Of a DNA stretch of 64,000 nucleotides, positions 47,583 to 61,169 are shown piece by piece. This stretch comes from Lycocorax pyrrhopterus obiensis. Taxonomy: Eukaryota > Chordata > Aves > Passeriformes > Paradisaeidae. The notes under the pieces were generated by a model. It saw only the letters and a program-made list of their open reading frames with translations. It did not search any database and was not told the DNA's origin. Position 1 is the stretch's first letter, and every line of letters begins with the position of its first letter. The stretch covers positions 10,570,163 to 10,634,162 of the forward strand of contig JACSVZ010000011.1 in assembly GCA_014706295.1 (NCBI GenBank). The letters run 5' to 3'. Both the position numbers and the translations under genes were made by a program.

Positions 47583-48829
47583 AAGAGGGGAATCTTGCTA
47601 ACATCTTTCATTTCAGTTTAAAAATAGAATCAAAACCCAAAACCACTGCAGCTTCACACATGTCCCCTGACTCCCTCGCTCTTGTGGAAGCTGTGCAGAT
47701 CTGACCATGTAAACACATGACGTTCTAACTGCATGCAAAAAGTGCAGGAAGGACCTAATCAGAAGAAAGCTTTTTGAATCAGCTGGAACAAGAAGTCTTA
47801 CAGAAACAAGATAAATGCAATTCCCTGGAAGACTTTTTGAAAAGCCTTCTCTTGTGTATCAACATTCTGTCCTTTCACAAAAGTAGTACAAAAAGTCGAG
47901 TAGCATTCAGGTGCATCTGAAACAGATTAGTTAGGTCCCTTTTCTAGGGTGGTTCAGACTTTTAGGTTCAAGGGTTCCATTTATTTCTAAATCCCTAAGT
48001 GGGGAAACATTCTGAAAATAGACCTGCTGCAGATAAGAACATCCAACTCTGTCAGATGTTGCCGAGTCAGCTTTTAAACTGAAGCTCCAGCTAAACCCAC
48101 AGGTAAGAAGTTGCATGTTTAGGTAATTTGTCCAGACAGCACATAACTTTACCACAATTATACACACCTCTATCCCGGCGCAGAATTCCCACACACTGTG
48201 CAGACATGCTTTGCTGTTAGCCAGTATGCATTTAATATCCTCACCCTGAAAGTAAATTCTATAGCATCTCTTAAATGCACAGAAGCAACTCAGATGGCTC
48301 TTCTGGAATTAATTCACTGGAATTTGCCTAATGATTTGACAAGATTCTTTAGAACAAAGAATTAAGAGTTGCCAGCATCGATTTTTATCTCTAGCAGTGA
48401 AGTCCTTGACAAGTTCTTAGTAGCATACCTTCTTCTTGGTATACTTTAGAGCATTCAGTGTCTCAATAAAATCATTATTATAATGTGTTATGTAAAGTAC
48501 TTACTCTTCTTGCACTTGGCAATAATGCTATAATTTTTCTCAACAAGACAGCCTACTAATGTAATAAATTAATGGTAAAATAGAAAAGGAAGATTAAGAA
48601 TTGTTTTACACTCTGTGGTATAAGATTCCAAGTTATATTAGCATTTTGAGAAGGATTTATTTGGAGATTGAGGATTAATTCCCATGAAATCATTATACAA
48701 ATTTCAAAATGTCAACTACTTTGATAAAGCTTATGATTTTATCTTCTTATTTTGACAGGCAACTGTGTAAAACAACTTCTGTGTAGAAGCAGCACAGGAA
48801 TAAAGCAAGGGTAGGATAAATAAAGACAG

Positions 48830-49090
48830 AATGATCCTCACAGGTCTTCCGATCAGCTGTCTTTTTATTCTGATTACTTGTAGGACAGAGCAGTAATAGA
48901 CATTTTCCTTTGCACAAAATAATAAGAGCAGTACTTATCGCTTGTTGCCTACAGCTAGTGGCAAAAGGAAATTAGAAAAGTCCAATGAAGCTGAGTAGTA
49001 ATTAATCATCATACAGTGGGGCCTGTCAAATCAGAGGGGTCTTTCCAGCTGATAATGCTGCCCAGCACAATTTAGACTGATAGAAATTAG
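48830..49090. promoter_or_regulatory. Putative conserved non-coding element
   Basis: Unique sequence with CAGCTG E-boxes, a TAATTAAT core at about 48999 and a TGTCAAATCA string like MEIS/PBX sites. Judged by texture only. Confidence 0.25.
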
Positions 49091-50339
49091 AATTCTTTTT
49101 CCTCTGGCAAAAACCAAAAATACAAGAGTTAGCACAAATGTGGCCAACTGCTCACTTCAATGACTGCCTGACCCATTTACAGCCAATGTCTGCATCGAGA
49201 TTAGCTCAACACAAATTTGAAGGAACACCACTCATCCCTCACAGCAAAAAATAAAAGAGTATCCTTCACAACTACTCTGCCTACAGTGGTTAAACAGCAC
49301 TAAGCTGCTGGTTGTTCCTTTTTTGAATGCGAACATTTAAATCTTGGCTAAAAGAAAGGAAAAAAAAATCTTTTATTCAAAGTGAACTTATTGCTTTTCT
49401 CCAATTTACGAAAAGGAAATTACAAAGCTCGAACAGACAACTCAGACTCTTTTCAGGTGAAATAAATAAAAGAGTCAGGAGTGTCCCCTCCTCTCGGGCT
49501 GCCTCAGCACAGCTGGGGAGCAGCACAGTCATTAGGAGGATCAGGGCTTATTTTTGCCCAATGCAGTCAGAATAGTTTTGCTGCTGACTTTGACAGACAC
49601 ATTGTTAAGTCTTGATGAGACGAGGGCCTGACCTGGAGCTGCCCAGGCATGGATGGGGCTGAGCAGAGATCCAGGAGGTGCTGCTGTGGGGCCCTTGCTC
49701 TGTGGAAGCCCACAGGAAAACAAACCTAAAGAAAGGCCTGCAGGAATGAAAGGCCAAAGAAAATGGACAAAACCCGGTCACAAAACGTTAAGACCCAAAT
49801 ATTTCTGCCGTGGTTCTCTTAAAACTAAGCAAATTAATGTTATGAAATAAATCCAAGGCGGGGTAGATGACAAGGGCTGTCCACTCAAGGAAGAGACCGC
49901 TTCTTGCATTGCATATGAGCATGCTGCCATAAAAATACAAGTATAGCACAGTGACAGAAGCCAGCAGGCTTTGTTAGCTAAAACTGTGTGTTATGCTGCT
50001 ATAGCAAGAGCAGAGAAAAAAGTTTTACATGCACACAAAGAAGGGCTCAATATATTAGGGTTTGCATTTGAATAATATGGCTGTATTTCTTCCTTTTCTT
50101 CATGGAAGGAAGGGATTCCATATTGTCACGGAAAGTGTGCATGCATGGGTACCTCTCTGACAAACCAGCTTTGTGAACATAAAGGCTCCATAAATCTGAT
50201 TCTGTGTATCTCAACTTTGGGGGAGTTGAGGAGAGCACAGTGTGCGCAGATAACAAAATTAACATGTGAAAAACACTTTGTTTTCCTTTCATCTGAGGTA
50301 TAACACAGATTCATTAGGAGATCTGCATGCTTCTGTACC

Positions 50340-50800
50340 TTTCCCCTTAATATTAGAATGAATGAGTGCTATTTACATATGTCATTAGTGGGAAAATCCC
50401 CCACAGAGGAGCGTACTGAATTCTAATTTGCACTGAATAAAGTGCTTTATGATGTAAGACTGTCAGGCACCCCCGGTCGGTGCAAATGAATGTTTAATCA
50501 TCACAAAGAGTTAGACATGACATAGTGCAAAATACGTCAGGCAGAATCACAGCCAATATGAACTTCCAATGCTCAATGACTCTTTGATCAGCATAATCAA
50601 AATGCATCTCAGCAACTGAAATGTTGCAAAAGTAACAAAACACTGTCTTGTGATCACAGAAATTAAACTTATTTCAAACACTAACACTTAGGGAGAGCAT
50701 GCATGACTTGGTGAGTAAATGCAACAAGTCTGGAGGTAATAATGGCAACGTTTCACGTTTTCCCACCGCGATTAAATGGACCGTGTCCCACCGTGTGGGT
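50340..50800. promoter_or_regulatory. Putative conserved non-coding element
   Basis: Unique, non-repetitive sequence with TCATTAG, ATGCAAC and GTTTAATC-type strings, ending in a small CpG-bearing patch (CCCACCGCG, then CCCACCGTGTGGGTGGGG). Judged by texture only. Confidence 0.2.
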
Positions 50801-52976
50801 GGGGATTTATAAAGAGAGCTACAAACCCTTGAGAGACAGGACCCCCATCCAATCCTTTTCCTAAAGGTTTACCATCATTGGAACTACAGACCTGCTGGTA
50901 CAACCATGCGTTAAGTAATCGAAACAACAGCATGAGCTCAACATGCTGTTGACTAATACTCTCGATGATAATTTTTCCCCTTGGTATTTTGCTTCTGTAT
51001 ACATAGAGCTATTATGGGGCCCCTCCTGTGACCCTCATCAAATTCTGTGACCTGTGTAATACAGGAAATCAGGCTACAGGGCTTACAGTTGCCGTTGACA
51101 CATAAACAGCAGAATCCCCTTACATGGCAGATAGCAGCCATGCTATATCATCAACAGTAGCCTTGGCAACAGATAAATCTAACATAAAAACATTAATTTT
51201 CCTATGAAAAATTCAGTATTAACGAAAATAAGCAAAGAAAACCATGGCAGATCTTTTATCTTCCGTACAGAGAAATCTTAGTGGTAACAAAGGTTCATTA
51301 AAAAAAAACCAACAAAAACCCAACGACAAAAAAAAACAGTGAAGAAGTTTTGTTTTGTGGAGACTTAATTCTAAAACATTTGGGTTTGCTAATTTTTTTC
51401 AATTGTTCGTGATTCTGCATGGTCTGAAGTAAATTACCAAGCTCTTGTTGGTTCCATTGGTACCATATCAAGACTATTATTCAAAATTTACCCCTGTGAA
51501 AAAATCCAGGCCCGTCTATCACAGAGGCGGTCATTCACAGACGTCAGAGTCAGCAGCACAAGATGACCTTCACTCCCTCTGAACTCTCAGCTAGTGATTT
51601 TGTCTTTGAATAATACAAATCTTCAATATTGAAAGAGCTAGCTCAGATTTCATTATTTACATAAATCTGGGAAACAGCCACACATAGACTTTTATGTGCA
51701 AGACATTGGAACAAAAACCTCTAGAAACAAATCAGTGTTTTTACACAAAAATTCCTCAGTCAACAAAAGATGAGGAAAGAAGACTTCAGCCATTATTCAT
51801 TAATTGCATAGATGTTAAAAAAATCTGAAAGGCACAGCAGAATGTCTTTATGAAAGAAACAACAGAGTGTTTCCAGAAAAGTCTTGGAAAGGGAAAGCAT
51901 TTAAACAGCCTAAGAATTTGAATAAGGATGTGAGAAGTTATTTAGGCCACCAGAAGACAACTGTATATAAATCAAGCATATTAATTCTTTCCCCTGCTCT
52001 TCCTAAATAAAGTATGCACTTAAATCCCACCAGTTCCAGGGAATGCATTTCCAAGGCAGAGTTGTATAGAAATAGGTGCCCTAGACTGATAATACAACCT
52101 ACTCATAAGTTACATACTGGCTTAGCTGTGAAGCAAAGTAGACTTCATGCTGCTCTTGACCATTCCGTCACTGTAAGTATCCATGTATTTAAAATCAAGC
52201 ACACACAAGCATTTTGCTGAACTGGAGCTTTACAGCAACTTAGGATCAAAGTTTGAGTGTCATGAAAGCACATGGCTTCTCTTCCAGAGGGCAGTAGCTT
52301 AATATACTTGCAGTTTAATGCTAAGAAAATTTAATGGAATCCTGTGAGGGTAAATAGATCCCCTCAGCTCTCAGGAAATGTAAGGTTCAACTGCTGCCTT
52401 GTCCTTCACATGTCTCCAAACTCACTCCGTTCCTTTCTTTGTAAAGTCCCACAAAAGCTTTACTGTGGTGGTTAGGATGACACAGGCAGGAGAGTGAGAC
52501 ACTTTGCTCATAACAAATCCATGCAGAAGAATTCCCTCTCCTGGTGGATAAAACGTGAGAAGCTGTTATCCTTCATTACTGTCTCCTAGTCTGATGCTAC
52601 TGAACTGGATATTCAGGAATTGGTGCTCAAAGCACCAGCCAGTGCAAGGCACAGACAGAAGGACCTGATAGTCTCCTGCCCAGAGTCCGCCTGAGGAAAC
52701 TCGCTTGTGAAGGCAACGTGGCAGGAAAGACAGCTTTTTCCCTGTTCTAACATATTCTTCAACCTTTGTTTTCCACACTGTTTCAAGCAATATGGCATGC
52801 AGACAAGAGATCCTTATTAAACATCTATGGAAGTCAAAATCTTGTAAATCATTAGGTGACCTGTTACTGCCTTACACTCATCTTTTCCAGGTGTCACACA
52901 AAAATCAACAACTCAAATTTCCCGTGTTAATGATACTACTCACTCCACCAGGCCTAGATGGCAAAAATGAAAAGCA

Positions 52977-53001
52977 AGAGAGAGAGAGAGAGAGAGAGAG
53001 A
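52977..53001. repeat. (AG)n microsatellite
   Basis: About 12 uninterrupted AG units. Confidence 0.95.
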
Positions 53002-53556
53002 CAGGCTGAAAGAGGCAAGAAGGAAGTAAAACAAAACACAATTTTTTTCTCATTAGGAAGCCATATAATGTTAAAGCAGGCAGCATCTGAAAGCATACAT
53101 TTATAATGATCCAGTCTACATGAATACCATCTTTCCTTCAGGATACTGTTAGCCTGTTCTCCTGTATTCAACCCTGCATTTACATATAGATTGAACCTTT
53201 CTAGAAAGCAATTTTACGCATTTTGTCTTAATGTTTTTCTCATTAACATTGCACATAGATTAGGCTTCTTGAGAAGGAAGACACATACCTGGATATCATT
53301 GGTATAATTTCTAGACATCATGTTTGCTTTTGAAGAAAAATATGTTATAAAAGGCTAATAAACACAAGGCTGGTCACAAGTGAATTTTCAGGAATCAGAT
53401 AAAAAAAAAATTACAGAAATTGCTCTGGTGCTCTTAAAACAAACACTTCCTTAATTACCTCCTCTGGTGGGAAGTAACAATAGAAGTAAAACAACAGCAA
53501 AATTGCCTGTAAAACAAACTTCTCTCACAGGGCTTAGTACTTCAGGGAGGATCATT

Positions 53557-53658
53557 AGTCCTAATCAATCAGAGCATTTAATCATATGCTTAAGTTTAGG
53601 CTTACAGATAAGCATATGTATAGTCAGATAAGACTAGGTATTGTGCTGAACTGGGGCT
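53557..53658. mobile_element. Palindromic MITE relic with conserved dyad
   Basis: The left end AGTCCTAATCAATCAGAGCA and right end TTGTGCTGAACTGGGGCT correspond to the two ends of the palindromic MITE family seen at 31203 and 61089. The interior retains an exact 10-bp inverted pair, CATATGCTTA (53583-53592) and TAAGCATATG (53609-53618), with TAGTC after it. The ends are more diverged than in the 61089 copy. Confidence 0.45.
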
Positions 53659-53659
53659 G

Positions 53660-56600
53660 AAGTACTCAGCATCCAGCAGTATTACCCTGCACTGCTGAAA
53701 TCTAAATTTTCTTCATGTCTTATTTGCAGACTGGGTGTAGGATTCAAATTAGAGGAAGGATTAAGGAAAAAAAAGTCCTCATGATAGCAGGGCCAGGCTA
53801 AGCAAACATTTCATATACACACCAGGAGAAAGATGAAAGGAAAGCAGCTGCCCTTCCACGGTCAGAAATTCTTATCTGTTGACCGAACCTTTGTTGGTTT
53901 GAGAAAGCACAAGTGGTCTGCATTGGCGGAAGGTTCAAAGCAATTTTTTTTAATAGATAATGCAATCAAAAGTCTGTCTGTCGAAATATTTAGAGGAACA
54001 AGATATCGCTTTAACCCCTCTACACCTGAGACCTTTGTCAAAGACTTTAAGAAGTGCCTTACACTTGTTTATGTTTTTTATCTTTAACAGGCTTCTGCAT
54101 TTTTCAAAGATTAATGTCTTGTGATCTCCTTTGAGCAAAAGATATACTCTGTAACTTTTAGCCAGTTCTTCTCTATTGCCTTCTTCAAAGGAGTTGTATT
54201 TGAAGGTATGCTACCAAATTAAAAATCAACATGCAAACCACAAGTCAGCTGTGGTTGTTTTAGAGGAATATGTGGTTCTGGTCTGCCTGTAGCTGGTGCA
54301 CATTCAAAACAAAATAATAATTAACCCAGGCAACTTACTAAAGATAAGGTAAAATGTTCGACACCTTTAAGTGCCAATTTGAGAATGGAAAACAGTGTGT
54401 TTCTGTTCTGTCTGGTATAATTATCTCGATATTTACATCTTCTTAGAAAGATTAGTGTAGAAGTAAACAAGAACTCCATAAAAGAATTTCCCTGGACAAA
54501 TTTTAACATTTTGGCAAGAGTGGATGATTTCTGAGATTAAATCAAGCAGAACAGGGTCTTGCAAGTTCCCAGAATAAAAACCAATGAAATAGGATTAATA
54601 CCTTCTGTGTAGACTTATAGCAGGGGAATTTGGGTATAGGAGAAAAGTCAACCGCCATCTCTTTAGTCTTATATTTACAGTACTGGAAGGGTTCCAGAAA
54701 AAATAAATTCAGTTCCTGAGTTTGCCACTTCATCTCCCTACTTACAAGCAGGGGCAGTGCTGCATGCCTTTCTTGAGAAGTGGCTCAAGTGACAAAGAGC
54801 AGTAAATGTTATTGTTCTGTTCCAGCTCTACCACTGCCTTTCATTCACTAACTGCTCCTGTTATTGACTGTCATCGTACTTTTTGTTTTTCCTTTTATGC
54901 AAACTCCAAATGCACTGGTTATACTGTATATGCTACTTTCTGACAGGCCATGCTTTGGTTTTTGATTCTAATTAATCACTACACAGGTGTATTTGTTGTC
55001 ACTGATCCACTCAATACATTCAACATACCTTCCCAAGTTTTCTAAGCTATTTGCAGAAAAACTAATCTTTTTCCATAGCTCATAATCTTTTAGAAGGAAG
55101 TGATGTCATACCAGTTATCCTTCTGCCTTTTGTAACGTCCTTGCTGGTTCAAAATATATAGCTTCTCAGTGCTTTATATCTTCACTCCTGAAGCCAAAAT
55201 TTGCTCTGCTACAAGCAAGTATAGCTCCCCCGAATCCATTTATGCCAAGACTGAGTTTAGCCCCTATTCCAATAAATTTTCCATTTGTATTAAAATTGTC
55301 TACTGCTTTGGAAAGACATGTGAGTTGGAATTACTTAGATTTCTGTGGGTATTTCTGCTCTGATTGGATCCTCAGGCCAGATTCATTCAGACACCAATAC
55401 AGCCAGGATCAAGCTGTTTGTGCATTTACTATCTGTGACTGTGGACTTAGCCAAAAGGACTTCAAAAGCTTCTTAGCTGCTGGAGAAAGGCTGAGGCTAT
55501 TTTCAGGGAACTGGTGTGGCCACATTAGTGCACAGAACAAGTCAGAGGGTGCTCTGGCACCAAGAGCATTTCTCCCTGAGGCCCCTGGGCAGTGTCACCT
55601 TGCTGACGGCCCTTACACAATGGCTGTGCTTCCCCCAGAAGCCAAGCAGAGCAGGGCTGGCTTTCCCCCTTACACCAGTGGATGACAAAAAAATCCCAAG
55701 GAAAAACAGTTCATTGTCTCATCAGTTTTAGTAGCCTGCTCACTGCTAGGCAAGGTTCATTTATTTAGAAGCTGGGGAAGAGCTGACAACTTTCTAAAGG
55801 CTTCTTCACGCATCTCTCACTCTCGTCCCAGTATTACCCAGTCTGACCCAAGACAGAGCCAATCTGGAAGTAAGTCCTTTTAAATGAAACCTCCTTTCTT
55901 GAAGACAGATTAGGTAGCAGCAGAACATGCAGATCTGTCTCTGTGCTTCACCAAACCTACTATTCATCTATCTCACTGCAAGGACTCCTCTTGGTGGGGG
56001 GATTAATGTCAGTTAGTCCCAGCCATAATTTTTAGTTTTAGTCATTTTATTCAAAACCAAGAAGCTTTCTGCTGTCCCCTGCCACCCACTGTGGGAGTAC
56101 TTTTAATCACCATGTTTACTTTTTAATGAGTTGGATCCTGCAGCAGCAAACAGGCCAGAGCAGCGATGCTGCTGGTGGTGTTGCTGCGAAGCACAAGCTG
56201 GAATTGTGGGAAAAAGAGGTGGAGAAGGAACAGGAAGGTGAAGTTTATAATTCAGCAGCAACCACAGAAAAAAGTTAGTGTGACAGATTTATAGATTTAA
56301 TGAAAAAGAGACTATGAAACAGTAACAAAAATGCAACAAAACAGACAGGTATGTAGGATTTTTTTCCTTTAAGTTTAACAAAATGCTTAGACCAACATGA
56401 TTCTTTTGTTAAACTAGATAATATTTTTGAGAAACAGCATTACAAAAGGTTAAACATAGAACAGATGTAAGTTATAAAATACAAGCTGATCAAAGCTCAG
56501 ATTTTGAGACAGATATGTTGGCAAATGATGATAAATCAGTCCCACTAGAATTGTAAGAAGCAGACAAATGTAACTATGCAAAAGTGAAAGTCAAGAGTTG

Positions 56601-59600
56601 AAAATAGGAAATAGAAAAAAAAGAGTGGCAACAAATGTTTGAGTTAATTCCAGACAACTTGTACAGAACATCAATTGACTATATTCCTCAAGAAAGGAAT
56701 ACTAGCACATACCCAATTTGATCTCAAAATAGGACTCAAATGCTTTAAGCTCTTAATATTGGCTTAATGTACACAACATTCTATTCATTTCCTATTTAGT
56801 AGCCGGTCTTCTCAAAAGTTTTCAAATTTCAAGAAGATCTGTACTGCCATGACCAAAACTATAAAAGAGGCAGAAAATGTTATAAAAGCAGGTATGCAGT
56901 AAAAAGCCGAAACCATCTTTAGTTACCTTGCCTATATACTTATTTTTAAAAAAATAAAACAGAAAGTTATTAACACATCTAAGTTAGGACAAAATATATA
57001 GACATACAGACATTTGAATGAAAGCTGAAGTTTCAATTTCTTTCCCTTTTGTAGGTAAATAAATAAAGCACAGTGAGAAACACACTATTTACCAGGACCT
57101 AAGTGAAACAGAAAACATTTGAAAGAGCAAGAAAAAGGAGGTAATTGTTAGGACTGTCAGCAGGGGACCGCTGTGATAATTTGATCTGAACTCTGCTAAC
57201 AAATCACTGCACCATTCTTTTTACTTTAGTATCTGTTTATGCTTCTACAAATTGAAACCCCACTGGCAATGCACTGAAGAACAGAGCTCAGCACAATAAC
57301 ACATCAGCCTGGCGATTAGTTCAAGGTGGGGAAGGATTAGTTGACTATCCCAAACCTACAGTCCTCCTCGATATTTTGTCTTTCCCTGCTGAGGTAAAAG
57401 GGTGCAGACATATGTAAGTAATAAACTAACAGGCTTCCATCCACTTGAGGTTGAGTGGAAGGAATGCAGAACAAAACTATAAAAAAAATATTAGACAAAG
57501 GGGTAGTGAAGACTTGGGGGAACTCAATACCACATCTGCTAAGCTATGCTGGGATGTAGCACCAGGATGCCCATAAGTTTTTAAAGATATAACTATGCCT
57601 TTTTGTGATCTTGCAGCACACTGTTATGGCCTGAGCATGCCAACATTTAGGCCTGACACAAGATCAAAAGGCTGATAAATGAGAGGAAAGGGGATGTTTG
57701 ACCCACTAAACCATATTCTACAAGAATTCAAGACTTTTTAAAGCAATAAAAAAAGTAATACATTACTGCACCTTGAATATATTGTGACATTCTTTTCTAA
57801 GAAAAACCCCTACTATCTAGGTTCATTATATACTTTTATGCACATATATATTCATAGACATACGTATGAATACATGTTCATGTTTATTTAGGTGAACATA
57901 TTTTACATCATAACAAGCTTCTGAAAACTAAACTTCTGATGAAAGTTTTACTAAAATTATTTGGAAATTAACTTAATTTGGGGTGTAGTTATTTATGGGT
58001 CCAATTTATTACTAGCAAAAGGTATAATAAGAAACAAAAAGGAGGGCAATCCAGCATGGAATTTGTAGTTAAATAAACAAAAAGAGGTTGGCTTTTCTAT
58101 TTTAGCTAGCCTGTGATATGTACTAAATTTCTGCTACTGCCAAATTAACATGAATTTTGTGATCTAAACAAAACCAGTGTGAGTTTTGTTCATTTATTTC
58201 AGCAGAGTCAGGATGCCAGAATTACCAGCAGTCTTGTCATGTCATCAAACTTCCAGAAAAGTTTTGAATTCTAACACACAACTACAGGCTATAAGAAGCA
58301 ATAACCATTATTACACATCCAAACCCAGTAGTTTTGGAATTTATATTTAATGAAGAATGTACCAATACCAAATGCTACAGAGTCAAAAACTTCCTATATT
58401 CTAGAATATTTCTGCTCAGTGTTACGTTAGGGATTGGTATTTCCTATTTTTAAAGGAATAGATGCATCCCAACCCCTAAGAATTGAGCTCTGCTATGATC
58501 TACCATGAATATGGGATGAGGAGCCACCAGGTTCTGAACGGTGTGCAGGGAAGCATGCAGGGCCATCAGCGATATCAGAGTCACCCTGCCTGCGTGACAG
58601 CCCCTCTGCAGATTTCCCAGTATGCAAGAAATCACACCTGTTCTGTTGACAGTCCTTATATCTCTCTTCCTCATGCCACTGAGCAGTTTGGAAGGGGAGT
58701 GTAGAGTGGAAGTGGCTTCCTTACGCCCAGCCCCTCTCAATGACTTTGAGGGAGCGTGTACTCTCCAGAGGAGGAATTTAGTATCAGCAGTTCCTGTGCT
58801 AATCTCTTCTAAGAGCTTTAGGTGCTCAGCACTTTTGGAAATCAAGTTAATAACTATTAATGACTTAGAAGGATGAGAACTGAGTCTTCATGGTATTCCT
58901 TATTCAAGCATTTTTCACATCAAATTCGAGTGGAAATTCAGCTTTGTTAAGTGAGAGGATTGCTGAAAAGGATCCAACATCAAAAAAACCCTGAGCAACA
59001 CAATTAAATTAAATTTGGATGTAAAAGTGATGAGACGTTCTGATTCGCCTGAGGATTCAGAAACATTCTCCTCACAAATAAGAGTTGTATAAATGTATTA
59101 GGGCATGAGGAACAGCCAATCAAAAGGTAAAATGATACTTGAGGAGGCTGAGAAGCTATTTACCTCTTAAGTCCATCTGTAAGGAGGAAGCGTCTCCTGC
59201 CCTTAGCTTTCAAAACTCATCAATTGCATTGTCTAGTTTTGGGGTATTGGCACTTTTTAAAATTAAGTAGTTCAGATAAGAGTTATTGTATTGCAGAACT
59301 CACCTCAAGCTGACCACCTCCATATTTCCCCAGCTCCAAGGCCACTGCAGCTACTCTGCTACTGATGCCCAGATTTGTCTGGTCCAAAACACAGAGTGAG
59401 TGTGTCTATGTAATCACAAGGCTGCACCCACCAGCCTGCAAATCACTGCATAAGAAATGCATCATCAGTATGTGACACTCCGTGTCTGCCGTACAGCCAG
59501 GGGAGTTCCCCACTTTAGAATGCTCTTTTCCATCTTGAGCTGTTCTCCTTCCTGGCTCAGTCCCACATGCCAGCCAGGATGGATGTTGCAGCACAGGCAG

Positions 59601-61085
59601 GTAGCTGGTGATGTCTGGGAGCAGGGAAGGCAAGCAGGCATGTCAAAGACACACTCAGAATCAGTTTTTAGAAGTAGGTAAAAATAGTGTTTTTTGATTC
59701 TGTACAAAAAAAAGAGCAGGCAGGAGAGAAGCCTCTTTGTAGACAGATCTGGGTAAATTTGCATCTTGTCAGATGCACAAAACAATTAGTTGAAAAAGCA
59801 CAGAGAACACCTACAGATTGTAGGCAATGTTATTTCTACGTCTGCAGAACAAAGATCAAAGCAGTCAATAATAAACTTCAGAAGACCTGAGGAATTACTT
59901 TGCAACGATTCAACTTTTTCCATCAAACCATCCCCCAAACCATCAATAAATGTTAGGAGTCACCTGTTTATATCAAAGGAGCAGGGCCAAGCACTGAAGC
60001 CAGTATTCTACCACAATTACAAATATATCAGCTGCCAGAGTAAATGAATCTCTAGTACAATCATAGCAGCACCTATATAAAGCTTTGTATTTTAACAAAC
60101 ATGAAAAGGAAATCACTGCCAGAAATGTTAATACAAGCGAATTCTGAGCAAACAGGTTATTTATTCTATTAGTACCAGAAACCTTTCTATCAAATCAGTA
60201 TATGACATCATTAGAGACACTCTCTCTTCCTTGGGGAGATTTGATTTTTCTTATTTTTAAGAGGACAGAGCAGACTGTATTATTTTTAGTTTTAAAACTC
60301 TGGTGTCTGCTTTGTTTTTCTGCCAGATTTTAATTTCTTGGTTTTAACAAAGTTTTTTTTTTTTCATTACGAGCACTGAGGTTTCCACATTTAAATAAAA
60401 TTAATCTTATTGATTACTGTTTTTTTCATGGTAAAAATGCATATCTGAAAGTGATAAGATGCAGGAAATAGAGGGACAGAACTGCTGTGTTGTGTTTTCT
60501 GCCTGCAATAAGAAAACAAAGCAGCCAAACTTTGACGACGTCCATTGTCCTCACCGTCTGGAGCATACCAACATGATGGACAGACTGCTCACCCCAGCCA
60601 CCTTTGGGGACAGATGGCTTCGTTCTGGACCCAGCAGAATGTCCATAAAATTAACATTGACTACATGTTGCTTGGTAAACAAATGCAGTTTGATTGATGA
60701 AGGAAAACCGCAAGAAATCCTACTAAATACTCTTTCAAAGTCAGAAAAGCCTCTGCATTTTCAACCTCCAACCCACCAGTTTAAAGCAGCCAAGTGATTT
60801 AATACATGTATTTTAATGCAATCTTAAGTGACTTGGTTACATTAAAATCCAGTTATTGCACATCAGAGTTGTTGTATTCCAAGGGAATACAGTACAGATT
60901 TTAACTGATGTGAAAACACACAGATTTTGTTTAATAGCCTCTTAATCCTGCCAATTTTACTAACAAGATTGCTGCCTAAAAGGCAGCTAAATAAACTGTT
61001 CTGTTGACACTTTAAACAAAACAAAAAGCACACCCACCCACCCCCTGAAAAGCACAATTTCTCCTGAAACATTCTTTTCCTCTAT
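53660..61085. other. Non-coding stretch, no gene recognised
   Basis: AT-rich and purine-rich in parts (56270-57130). The longest frames, 55242-55685 plus (147 codons) and 58450-58845 minus (131 codons), have no splice context or recognisable domains and are treated as chance. No transposon recognised. Confidence 0.55.
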
Positions 61086-61088
61086 TAT

Positions 61089-61164
61089 GGCCCCAATCCA
61101 GCAATGGGACTACTTATGTGCTTAAAGTTAATCGAGTGCTTAAGTGCTTTGCTGGACTGAAGCC
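61089..61164. mobile_element. Palindromic MITE relic, internally deleted
   Basis: Terminal inverted repeats GGCCCCAATCCAGCA (61089-61103) and TGCTGGACTGAAGCC (61150-61164) match at 12 of 15 positions. Between them are ATGGGACTACTTATGTGC and TTAAAGTTAATCGAGTGC, the inner blocks expected from one half of the element. The 76-bp length shows that most of the other half is deleted. This is the clearest copy in the window. Confidence 0.6.
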
Positions 61165-61169
61165 TGCAA

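Larger units (their letters stand above)
45930..53550. other. Non-coding stretch with CNE-like parts
   Basis: The 120 bases next to the cysteine-rich frame (to about 46050) are GC-rich. Beyond that no gene is recognised. The stretch holds T-rich runs (47552-47582), two CNE-like segments (48830-49090, 50340-50800), A-rich runs near 51300 and a GA microsatellite (52977-53001). Confidence 0.55.

Noticed and set aside
52262..52290. Possible CTCF motif (CCAGAGGGCAG)
   Set aside because: Two core positions are missing relative to the consensus.
55242..55685. 147-codon plus-strand open frame
   Set aside because: No recognisable domain, no splice signals at sensible phases and mixed composition. 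Treated as a chance ORF in locally GC-richer sequence.
58450..58845. 131-codon minus-strand open frame
   Set aside because: No recognised family or repeat ORF, no promoter or splice context, and overlapping frames of similar length on the other strand.
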